Positions 35,176 to 42,205 of a stretch of 64,000 bases of DNA are shown piece by piece (the stretch's first letter is position 1; each line of letters begins with the position of its first letter). The stretch comes from Massilia norwichensis (lineage in GTDB: Bacteria; Pseudomonadota; Gammaproteobacteria; Burkholderiales; Burkholderiaceae_D), in NCBI RefSeq assembly GCF_024753245.1, contig NZ_JANUGX010000037.1, positions 1-64,000 of the forward strand. The letters are read 5' to 3'. The notes under the pieces are model-generated. The model saw only the letters and a list, made by a program, of their open reading frames with translations, had not been told where the DNA came from and made no database searches. Made by a program: the position numbers and the translations under genes.

Positions 35176-36137
35176 ACGGGCGCGCCGTGACCACGGTCGT
35201 CTTCGGCGAAGCGCTGGTCGACGAATTCCCGACCGAGCAGGTGGTGGGCGGCGCGCCTTTTAACGTCGCGCGCCACCTGGCCGCCTTCATGGAGCCGGCC
35301 CTGATGATCACGCGCATCGGACGCGACCGCAACGGCCAGGCCGTGCGCGGCGAGTTCGAGCGCTTCGCGATGAACGACGCCGGCCTGCAGCTGGATCCGA
35401 TGGAAGAGACCGGCCGCGTGGTGGTCGAGCGCATCGGCCAGGGCCACCGCTTCCGCATCCTGCCGCGCCAGGCCTACGACTTCATCGACGCGGCAAGCGC
35501 CACCGCCTGCCTGGCGAAGGTCGACGCCGGCGTCGTCTATTTCGGTACCCTGGCCCAGCGCGAGGAACGCTCGCGCGCCGCCTTGCAAGCCGTGCTCGAG
35601 GCAAGCCCGGCCAAGCGCTACCTCGACCTCAACCTGCGGCCCGAGCAGTACGTCGAGACCACCGTCACGCGCTCCTTGCAGGCGGCCGACATCGTCAAGG
35701 TCAACGAAGAGGAATTGCAGGCGCTGTTCCAGTGGTATTTCCAGATCGGCCCGAACGATGCGGCGCTGTCGACGGAAGAAGTGCACGCGGCCTGCCGCGC
35801 GCTGATGGACCGCTTCAGCCTGGAGACCCTGATCGTGACCCTGGGCCACCGCGGCTCGGTGGTATTCCTGGCGGACGGCGGCATGGTTGCCACCCGCGAC
35901 ACCCCGGCGCCGCCCTTCGTGATCGACACGGTGGGGGCGGGCGATGCCTTCTCCGCGATCTTCCTGCTGGGCCGCGCACGCGGCTGGCCGCTCGAACTGA
36001 CGCTGGCGCGCGCCAATGAATTCGCCGGTGCGATCTGCGCGGTCGCGGGCGCGGTGCCGCGCGACCTGAACTTCTATGATAAATGGGTCAATCGCTGGCG
36101 CGAAGGCACGCCGGCGCCCAGCTTTACATCTCGCTAG
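35172..36137 (+). CDS. PfkB family carbohydrate kinase
   Basis: This 321-residue sugar kinase of the ribokinase/fructokinase family has the N-terminal FGEALVDEFP and GGAPFNVARHLAAF and the C-terminal signature DTVGAGDAFSAIF with the catalytic aspartate. It probably phosphorylates a hexose, with fructokinase-like enzymes the closest in pattern, but the substrate is not proven. It starts at a GTG overlapping the GST stop and ends 14 bases inside the converging bfr gene. Confidence 0.88.
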   Translation: MNGRAVTTVVFGEALVDEFPTEQVVGGAPFNVARHLAAFMEPALMITRIGRDRNGQAVRGEFERFAMNDAGLQLDPMEETGRVVVERIGQGHRFRILPRQAYDFIDAASATACLAKVDAGVVYFGTLAQREERSRAALQAVLEASPAKRYLDLNLRPEQYVETTVTRSLQAADIVKVNEEELQALFQWYFQIGPNDAALSTEEVHAACRALMDRFSLETLIVTLGHRGSVVFLADGGMVATRDTPAPPFVIDTVGAGDAFSAIFLLGRARGWPLELTLARANEFAGAICAVAGAVPRDLNFYDKWVNRWREGTPAPSFTSR

Positions 36138-36603
36138 GATCCATCTGCGATTGCAGGTAGTTCTGCAGGCCCACCTTGACGATCAGGTCGAGCTGGGTCT
36201 CCAGCCACTCGATGTGTTCCTCGGTGTCTTCCAGGATGTCAAGCAGCAGGTCGCGTGAGACGTAATCGCGCGCCGCCTCACAGGCTGCGATGCCGTCCTT
36301 GACGCACTGCTGGGCGCCGCGCTCCAGTTTCAGGTCGCATTCCAGCATCTCCTGCGCCGACTCACCGATCAGGAGCTTGTGCAGGGCCTGCAGGTTGGGC
36401 AGGCCGTCCAGCATCAGGATGCGGTCGATCAGGCGGTCGGCATGCTTCATCTCGCCGATCGACTCGTCGTATTCCTTCTTGCCCAGGCGCGTGAATCCCC
36501 AGTGCTTGTACATGCGCGCATGCAGGAAGTACTGGTTGATCGCGGTAAGCTCGTTGGTCAGCTGCGCATTCAGCGCACGGATGATGTTCGGATCGCCCTT
36601 CAT
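36124..36603 (-). CDS. bfr: Bacterioferritin
   Basis: This 159-residue haem-containing ferritin forms 24-subunit cages that oxidise and store iron. The haem ligand Met52 is present. Ferroxidase residues E18, E51, H54, E94 and H130 align without gaps to E. coli Bfr, but the position of E127 is Thr here, with Glu at 128 and 129 (EDTEEH). This may be a lineage feature. The gene is downstream of a PepSY membrane protein and bfd on the same strand, and its end overlaps the pfkB-type kinase gene. Confidence 0.95.
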   Translation of the reverse strand: MKGDPNIIRALNAQLTNELTAINQYFLHARMYKHWGFTRLGKKEYDESIGEMKHADRLIDRILMLDGLPNLQALHKLLIGESAQEMLECDLKLERGAQQCVKDGIAACEAARDYVSRDLLLDILEDTEEHIEWLETQLDLIVKVGLQNYLQSQMDPSEM

Positions 36604-36645
36604 GGTTCCCTTATCGATGGTTGAGATAATAAAGACATCATAGCG

Positions 36646-37335
36646 TCACAGCGCGGCCAGCGCCACGCCGCCGGCGAGCAGCAGCGACACCGAAGCGATC
36701 GCGATGCCCACCGTGCGCCGGCGGTTGGTCAGCATCCACAGCACGACCCCGGACAGCGACAGCAGGATGATCGAGCCGGCCAGCGTGTCCACCAGCAGGA
36801 TCCAGCCGACGCTCATGCCCACCCCCTTGTGCAGATTGGTGAGGGTAGCGAAGACATTGTTCTCGCTGCGCTTGAGGGTCACATAGCTGTTGCCGACCCA
36901 GTACTCGGCCTGCACCGCGCCGGTAGGCGAGGTAAAGCTGGCGCTCCAGCGCGCCGGCTGGACCACGGCATGGTCGCCCCAGGCCACTGGACGCGCGGGT
37001 TCGGATTTTACGCGCGCCGGATCGGGAGGGAGCTTGAGCGAACGTTTCAGCCAGGCGGCGAGCGCCTGCGGGTCGGCCGGGGCCGGACTCGGTAGTGGAA
37101 TCTGCACCGTGCTTTCCTGGCTTTGCGCGGCAGGAATCCTGAGGACGGCGCGGTGGTTCAGGAGGATGCCGGTGCTGCCGAACAGCAGGCCGAGCACCGC
37201 GCCCCACAAGCCGATCCAGCCGTGCATCTTGCGCAGCCATTTGACGGCAAGGGCGCGCCGGGTGGGCGCGGGCGGCGGTTGGACGGTAAAGGGCTGCGGC
37301 GGCGTCCTCGGGGAGCGAAATGGGATGACGGGCAT
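36646..37335 (-). CDS. PepSY-associated membrane protein
   Basis: This 229-residue protein has a membrane helix at about 38-60 (HGWIGLWGAVLGLLFGSTGILLNH), a periplasmic PepSY-like region with FTSPTGAVQAEYWVGNSYVTLKRSENNVFATLTNLHKG, and two C-terminal membrane helices. The histidines at helix ends resemble those of PepSY_TM proteins, some of which are ferric reductases. Its place between bfd and bfr suggests iron handling. I used the ATG at 37335, because the upstream extension has no membrane or domain signal. The precise role is unknown. Confidence 0.85.
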   Translation of the reverse strand: MPVIPFRSPRTPPQPFTVQPPPAPTRRALAVKWLRKMHGWIGLWGAVLGLLFGSTGILLNHRAVLRIPAAQSQESTVQIPLPSPAPADPQALAAWLKRSLKLPPDPARVKSEPARPVAWGDHAVVQPARWSASFTSPTGAVQAEYWVGNSYVTLKRSENNVFATLTNLHKGVGMSVGWILLVDTLAGSIILLSLSGVVLWMLTNRRRTVGIAIASVSLLLAGGVALAAL

Positions 37336-37509
37336 AAGACAGACGGGATGGCTGCTTTGGAAGCACCATGTTAGCAGGACCCGCCGCGCATCGGCCGCTG
37401 CACGCGTCGCATATGTGCGTAGCAATTATCGAGCGAACTGAGCCGAGGAAAACTGGGCCGGCGTCGCTGGCGCCGCGGACGCGGCGACGGCCGGGACGAG
37501 TCGGGAGGA

Positions 37510-37728
37510 TCAGGCGGCGAAGCTGGCTGCCGGCGCCCGGCGCAGTTCGGTGACGGTGGTGCGCGATTCCAGGTGTTCGTGCATGACTTCGCGGGCATAG
37601 CTGACGCACTTGCCGCAGCAGGTGCCGACGCCGAGTTCCTTGTACAGGTCGGCCATCGAGCTCATGCCCATTTCGACGGCCTGGCGGATTTCACGGTCGG
37701 AGATGTTGTTGCAGACGCAGACGATCAT
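37510..37728 (-). CDS. bfd: Bacterioferritin-associated ferredoxin
   Basis: This 72-residue [2Fe-2S] protein gives electrons to bacterioferritin so that stored iron can be released. The four ligand cysteines are in MIVCVCNN (C4, C6) and GTCCGKC (C38, C41 by family pattern). CAGGAA precedes the ATG. It is divergent from feoA, with Fur-box-like sites in between, so it should be made when iron is low, as in other proteobacteria. Confidence 0.94.
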   Translation of the reverse strand: MIVCVCNNISDREIRQAVEMGMSSMADLYKELGVGTCCGKCVSYAREVMHEHLESRTTVTELRRAPAASFAA

Positions 37729-37780
37729 GTCGATTCCTGTCGGTGTCGATTCGCGCGCCAGCCGGTATTGTCTGGTTTAT

Positions 37781-37799
37781 AATGCGAATCATTCTCATT
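37781..37799. promoter_or_regulatory. Fur-box-like site on the bfd side
   Basis: The 19-base sequence aatgcgaatcattctcatt matches the Fur consensus (GATAATGATAATCATTATC) at most of the conserved positions. It overlaps the spacer of a likely bfd promoter (TATAAA on the minus strand, 37776-37781), so Fur bound here would block bfd. Confidence 0.65.
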
Positions 37800-37887
37800 C
37801 AGTTTCGTATTCTGAGCACATCCGAGACCGAATGCAAGCGTTTTGTCGTGTCGGCGAGGCGGAGTGAACACAAGTAGACAAATCGCA

Positions 37888-37906
37888 AATAGAAATAATT
37901 CGCATT
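37888..37906. promoter_or_regulatory. Fur-box-like site on the feoA side
   Basis: The 19 bases aatagaaataattcgcatt, read on the minus strand as aatgcgaattatttctatt, closely resemble the first site. They lie just upstream of a possible feoA -10 (TATGAT, 37913-37918), where Fur binding would block feoAB. Confidence 0.6.
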
Positions 37907-37954
37907 TAGGTTTATGATGCACATATCGTCTCATCAGCGCCGGAATCGACCACC

Positions 37955-38221
37955 ATGACTCTTGCACCTACCCTGACCACCCTCGACGCCCTCAAGGCTG
38001 GCCAGAGCGCCACCGTGATCCACCTCGCGCCCAGCCACGACCATGGCGGCGATGGCGCCGACGTATCACGTCGCCTGATGGAACTGGGCTTCGTCCCCGG
38101 CGAACGCATCCGCATGCTCAAGCGCGGCCTGCCGGGCGGCCCGGTCGCGGTCAAGGTCGGTCAATCCACATTTGCCCTGCGCCGTTTCGAAGCGGCGCTG
38201 GTCTCGATCCAGCCGGAATAA
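37955..38221 (+). CDS. feoA: Ferrous iron transport protein A
   Basis: This 88-residue cytosolic SH3-like protein has the core DVSRRLMELGFVPGERIRMLKRGLPGGPVAVKVG and works with the FeoB iron channel. It is slightly longer than most FeoA because of a His-Asp-rich insert (APSHDHGGDGAD, about 25-36). It starts the feoABC-like operon, 20 bases before feoB, downstream of a Fur-box-like site. Confidence 0.95.
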   Translation: MTLAPTLTTLDALKAGQSATVIHLAPSHDHGGDGADVSRRLMELGFVPGERIRMLKRGLPGGPVAVKVGQSTFALRRFEAALVSIQPE

Positions 38222-38241
38222 CGGAATAACGGAACATATCA

Positions 38242-40140
38242 ATGGGAGCAGTAGAACAGCAGGTCCAGGCGGCGACAGCCCATAAAACGCCGTTGATCGC
38301 CCTGCTGGGTAATCCGAACTGCGGCAAGACCGCGCTGTTCAACCGCCTCACCGGCGCGCGCCAGAAGGTCGCGAACTACGCCGGCGTCACCATCGAACGC
38401 AAGGAAGGCAGCTTCATCCTGCCGGGCGGGCGCGCCATGCGCGTGCTCGACCTGCCGGGCGCCTACAGCCTCTCCGCCCACACCCCTGACGAAGCGATCA
38501 CGCGCGACGTGGTCGCCGGCCTGCGCGCAGGCGAACAGGCGCCGGATGCCGTGGTCTGCGTCGTCAACGCCACCAACCTGCGCCTGAACCTGCGCCTGGT
38601 GCTCGAGATCCAGCGTCTCGGCCTGCCGATGGTGCTGGCCCTGAACATGGTCGACGTCGCCCGCAAGCGCGGCATCGAGATCGACACCGCCAAGCTGTCG
38701 CAGGAACTGGGCATGCCGGTGGTCGAAACCGTGGCCGTGCAGGCCGGCGGCGAGAAAACGCTGTTAGGCGCGCTCGAAGCGCTGTCTTTCGACACCCTGG
38801 TCAAACCGCGCCCCTTGAGCGCGATCGACGCCGTGCCGGTCGAGCAGACCCAGCGCGAAGTACGCCGCATCATCGAGGCCTGTGTCAGCTTCGACAAGGA
38901 CACCGGCAACCTGTCCGAGCAGATCGACCAGGTCGTGCTGCACCCGGTGGCCGGCCCGGTGATCCTCGCGCTGCTGATGTTCCTGATCTTCCAGGCCGTG
39001 TTCAGCTGGGCCGCGGCGCCGATGGACCTGATCAAGGAAGGCGTCGAAGGACTCGGCAGCTGGATCGGTGCCAGCATGGCCGAGGGCCCGCTGCGCGGCC
39101 TGATCGTCGACGGCATCTTCGGCGGCGTCGGCAGCGTGCTGGTGTTCCTGCCGCAGATCCTGATCCTGTTCTTCTTCATCCTGGTGCTGGAAGACTGCGG
39201 CTACCTGCCGCGCGCGGCCTTCCTGCTCGACCGCATGATGGGCAGCGTCGGCCTGTCCGGGCGCGCCTTCATTCCGCTGCTGTCGTCGTTCGCCTGCGCG
39301 ATCCCCGGCGTGATGGCGGCGCGCACGATCCAGAACCCGCGCGACCGCCTGGTGACGATCATGATCGCCCCCTTGATGACCTGCTCCGCGCGCCTGCCGG
39401 TGTACGCACTGGTGATCGCCGCCTTCATCCCGAGCCGCAAGCTGGCCGGCGGCATCGACCTGCAGGGCCTGGTGCTGTTCCTGCTGTACGCGGCCGGCAT
39501 CGTCAGCGCGATGGCGGTGGCCTGGTTCTTCAAGCGCACCGCGCGCGCCAAGGGCCAGCACCCGCTGATGCTGGAACTGCCGGCCTACCACTGGCCGCAC
39601 CTGCACAACCTGTTCCTGGGCCTGTGGGAACGCGCGAAGATCTTCCTGACCCGCGTCGGCACCGTGATCCTGACCCTGATGGTGCTGGTCTGGTTCCTGT
39701 CGAGCTTCCCGGGCGCCCCGGAAGGCGCGACCCACCCGCCGATCTACTACAGCGTGGCCGGCATGCTGGGCCGGGCCCTGGCCGTGATCTTCGAGCCGAT
39801 CGGCTTCGGCTGGCAGATCTGCATCGCGCTGGTGCCGGGCATGGCCGCGCGCGAAGTGGCGGTCGGCGCGCTCGGCACCGTGTACGCGCTGTCGTCCTCG
39901 GGCGATGACGTGGCGACTTCGCTGGCGCCGCTGCTGGCCCAGTCCTGGAGCATGGCGACCGCGCTGTCGCTGCTGGCCTGGTACGTGTTCGCGCCGCAGT
40001 GCCTGTCGACACTGTCGGTGGTGCGCCGCGAAACCGGCAGCATCCGCTGGGCCCTGGTCATGGCCGGCTACATGTTCGCGCTGGCCTATGCGGCCTCCTT
40101 CATCACCTACCACGTAGCGCGCTACGCCCTGGGGAGCTGA
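38242..40140 (+). CDS. feoB: Ferrous iron transporter B
   Basis: This 632-residue inner-membrane Fe(II) transporter has an N-terminal GTPase domain with the P-loop GNPNCGKTALF, switch VTIERKEG, G3 DLPG and G4 NMVD. The membrane core follows, with Gate motifs including IPGVMAARTIQNPRDRLVTIM and the cysteine in MTCSARLP. At 632 residues it is shorter than E. coli FeoB (773) but typical of many betaproteobacteria. It lies between feoA and a small feoC-like gene. Confidence 0.96.
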   Translation: MGAVEQQVQAATAHKTPLIALLGNPNCGKTALFNRLTGARQKVANYAGVTIERKEGSFILPGGRAMRVLDLPGAYSLSAHTPDEAITRDVVAGLRAGEQAPDAVVCVVNATNLRLNLRLVLEIQRLGLPMVLALNMVDVARKRGIEIDTAKLSQELGMPVVETVAVQAGGEKTLLGALEALSFDTLVKPRPLSAIDAVPVEQTQREVRRIIEACVSFDKDTGNLSEQIDQVVLHPVAGPVILALLMFLIFQAVFSWAAAPMDLIKEGVEGLGSWIGASMAEGPLRGLIVDGIFGGVGSVLVFLPQILILFFFILVLEDCGYLPRAAFLLDRMMGSVGLSGRAFIPLLSSFACAIPGVMAARTIQNPRDRLVTIMIAPLMTCSARLPVYALVIAAFIPSRKLAGGIDLQGLVLFLLYAAGIVSAMAVAWFFKRTARAKGQHPLMLELPAYHWPHLHNLFLGLWERAKIFLTRVGTVILTLMVLVWFLSSFPGAPEGATHPPIYYSVAGMLGRALAVIFEPIGFGWQICIALVPGMAAREVAVGALGTVYALSSSGDDVATSLAPLLAQSWSMATALSLLAWYVFAPQCLSTLSVVRRETGSIRWALVMAGYMFALAYAASFITYHVARYALGS

Positions 40141-40141
40141 G

Positions 40142-40405
40142 ATGATCGCCCAGTACCTCGCGGTGGGCCTGATCGTGCTGTGCGCGGCGCTCTACGCCGC
40201 GGGCAAGTACCTGCCGTTGTCGGTGCGCCGCAAGATCGTCTACAAATTCTCTGACGGTTCCGGCAAGGGCTGGCTGGCGCGCTGGCTGGACAAGGACGCC
40301 GGCTGCGGCAGCGGCTGCGATACCTGCGGCACCTGCGCGCCGGAACCGATGCCGGAGACGGATGATAAGGGTCGAAAAATCATTCAGGTGCACGTCAAGC
40401 GCTAA
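40142..40405 (+). CDS. Small Cys-rich FeoC-like / DUF6587-type protein
   Basis: This 87-residue protein has one N-terminal membrane helix (about 3-22), a basic stretch and a cysteine cluster CGSGCDTCGTC (four cysteines, about 55-65). It starts one base after the feoB stop, so it belongs to the feo operon. In position it replaces FeoC, but it is not the winged-helix FeoC of enterics. Similar small membrane proteins follow feoB in other betaproteobacteria. The cysteines could bind iron or an iron-sulfur cluster. Confidence 0.8.
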   Translation: MIAQYLAVGLIVLCAALYAAGKYLPLSVRRKIVYKFSDGSGKGWLARWLDKDAGCGSGCDTCGTCAPEPMPETDDKGRKIIQVHVKR

Positions 40406-40415
40406 CCGTAATCAC

Positions 40416-40505
40416 CGTCGTTCCCGACCTGGCCGGCCGCCTTGGCGGGAACCCAAGTTGGTAGCGGGCCGCAAAACTTGGATCCCCGCCTCCGCGGGGA
40501 CGACG
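40416..40505. repeat. GTCRTTCCCGCG-type inverted repeat, copy 3
   Basis: The element runs from cgtcgttcccgacctgg to gcctccgcggggacgacg, between the converging feo operon and the DUF72 gene. The left arm is more diverged than in other copies. Confidence 0.65.
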
Positions 40506-40508
40506 TGC

Positions 40509-41396
40509 TTAAGCCGCGGGTTGCCATCCCAAGTCCATTAGCGCCATCAGCCGCTTCGCATCGAAAGGCGCCCGCACCTTGATGTCGTTGTCGAAGTAGC
40601 AGTAGACGTCCCGGCTTTTCGCCTTCGGCGGCGCCACTTCCGATACGAGTCGCGCATCCTCCGGCTGCCCACCTTCGCTCCACGCACGGATCTTTTCAGC
40701 CCAGCGCTCCAGCGATGCGTCCTCGTAGCCGCTGGCATACAGCTCATGCTCGCCATGCAGGCGGATGTAAACGAAATCCGCGGTCACGTCTTCCCAGTCC
40801 GGCCACTTGCCCGCCGTATCCGCCACCACCAGCGCCACGTTATGCCTGCGCAGCAGTGCGATGAAGGCTTCGTCGCGGAAGCTCTCGTGGCGCACTTCCA
40901 CCGCGTGCCGCAGCGGGCGCACGGCGTCGATGTCCAGCAGCGCGCGGCCTTCCATTTTGGCGTCGTGGCGGCGCGCGATCTCCAGCGCCTGGCCGGTATC
41001 GGTTGGCAGCATCGCCAGGAAGTGTTCGAGCTTTTCGGGATCGAAGCGCAACTGCGGCGGGAACTGCCACAGGATGGGGCCGAGCTTTTCGCGCAGCGCG
41101 AACACGCCCGAGGCCAGCACGTTGGCCAGCGCCGTCTCGATGCCGCGCAGCTTGAGCATGTGGGTGATGAAGCGGTTGCCCTTCACGGCAAACACGAAGC
41201 CGGGCGGCGTGGCCGCATACCAGGCCGCGTAGCTGCTCGGGCGCTGCAACGAATAGAAGGAGCCGTTGATCTCGATGGTGGGCAGTTCGCGCGAAGCGAA
41301 GTCCAGTTCGCGCGCCTGCACCAGCCCGGGCGGATAGAACACCCCGCGCCAGGGTTCGTAACGCCAGCCGGAGATGCCGATGAAGATGTCGCCCAT
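40509..41396 (-). CDS. DUF72 domain protein
   Basis: This 295-residue protein of the DUF72/YecE family has the opening IFIGISGWRYEPWRGVFYPPG and the later block VYCYFDNDIKVRAPFDAKRLMAL, both typical. The fold is a TIM barrel. No activity is firmly known for the family. It stands alone between two converging or neighbouring units and has no clear operon partner. Confidence 0.9.
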   Translation of the reverse strand: MGDIFIGISGWRYEPWRGVFYPPGLVQARELDFASRELPTIEINGSFYSLQRPSSYAAWYAATPPGFVFAVKGNRFITHMLKLRGIETALANVLASGVFALREKLGPILWQFPPQLRFDPEKLEHFLAMLPTDTGQALEIARRHDAKMEGRALLDIDAVRPLRHAVEVRHESFRDEAFIALLRRHNVALVVADTAGKWPDWEDVTADFVYIRLHGEHELYASGYEDASLERWAEKIRAWSEGGQPEDARLVSEVAPPKAKSRDVYCYFDNDIKVRAPFDAKRLMALMDLGWQPAA

Positions 41397-41422
41397 GCCT
41401 GCGATGGTAGGCTGGGCAGGGG

Positions 41423-41451
41423 GCAGGGTTCGGTGCGCTGCCGAACCCTGC
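41423..41451. terminator. Hairpin between DUF72 and PEP-CTERM genes
   Basis: Perfect 11-base arms (gcagggttcgg with ccgaaccctgc) flank a seven-base loop just past the PEP-CTERM gene stop on the minus strand. There is no T-run, so termination is uncertain. Confidence 0.45.
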
Positions 41452-41462
41452 CTGCATTGCGA

Positions 41463-42053
41463 TCAGGTGCGGATGCTTGCCTGGATCGGAACAGGACGCG
41501 GCCGCCGGCGCCACAGCGCCACCGCCCCCAATCCCGCCGCCAGCATCGCCCACGCCGGCGCTTCCGGCACCGGCGACACCGGCGAGGCCGACACCATGGT
41601 CAAGACCGTGCCTTGGGTCCAGTTCAGGTGGTGTTCCATGCTGCTGTAGGGCGTGATCTGGTACTCGTAACTCAGCTTGCCCGACTCGATCAGGTGGCCG
41701 CCGCTATGAAAGCCTTCCGGGTCGCTGCCGTATTCGCCGAGGCTGAAGGACAGGCCCTGGTTCGGCGAAAACACGAAGCTGTCGGCGCCGCAGTGGTAAT
41801 ACTGGTTGCTGGACGCGGCGCAGGCCACGTAATCCATCGAGCCGATGGTCAGGGAAGTCAGTTCGCCGATGTCGAGAACGCCGTCGGCATTCAGGTCGGT
41901 CCCGGTAAAGGAGCCGGCGATCTGCGCGTCGGGCAGGAAAACCCCGGCTTCCTGGTCATCGAAACCTGTGTAGGTGAAGGTCCAGTGGGTGGATTGGGCA
42001 TGGGCGAACGCACTGCCGGCGAGCAGTGCGATGGCGGTGAGATGGTGCTTCAT
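41463..42053 (-). CDS. PEP-CTERM sorting domain protein
   Basis: This 196-residue exported protein has a signal peptide (MKHHLTAIALLAGSAFAHA), a beta-rich body and a C-terminal sorting tag made of VPEAPAWAMLAAGLGAVALW followed by RRR. The motif is VPEA rather than the usual VPEP. Such tags are cut by exosortase, and the proteins are linked to exopolysaccharide production. The body has the short acidic loop GTDLNADGVLDIGELTSL, which resembles a calcium-binding dockerin or EF-like loop. No exosortase is in this window. The function of the body is unknown. Confidence 0.85.
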   Translation of the reverse strand: MKHHLTAIALLAGSAFAHAQSTHWTFTYTGFDDQEAGVFLPDAQIAGSFTGTDLNADGVLDIGELTSLTIGSMDYVACAASSNQYYHCGADSFVFSPNQGLSFSLGEYGSDPEGFHSGGHLIESGKLSYEYQITPYSSMEHHLNWTQGTVLTMVSASPVSPVPEAPAWAMLAAGLGAVALWRRRPRPVPIQASIRT

Positions 42054-42205
42054 GGGAGGACCTCGCAAGGGGGCGGGAGGAAACCCGCGGTGAACGAAAC
42101 GCTGGGTTCAGCCTACCCGTTTTTGTTACGAAAGTCCTGCTCATTTGACACATTTTCGACACAATGTCGGCGGCTGACCACACTCTGTGGCCAGCTCAGC
42201 CGTTT

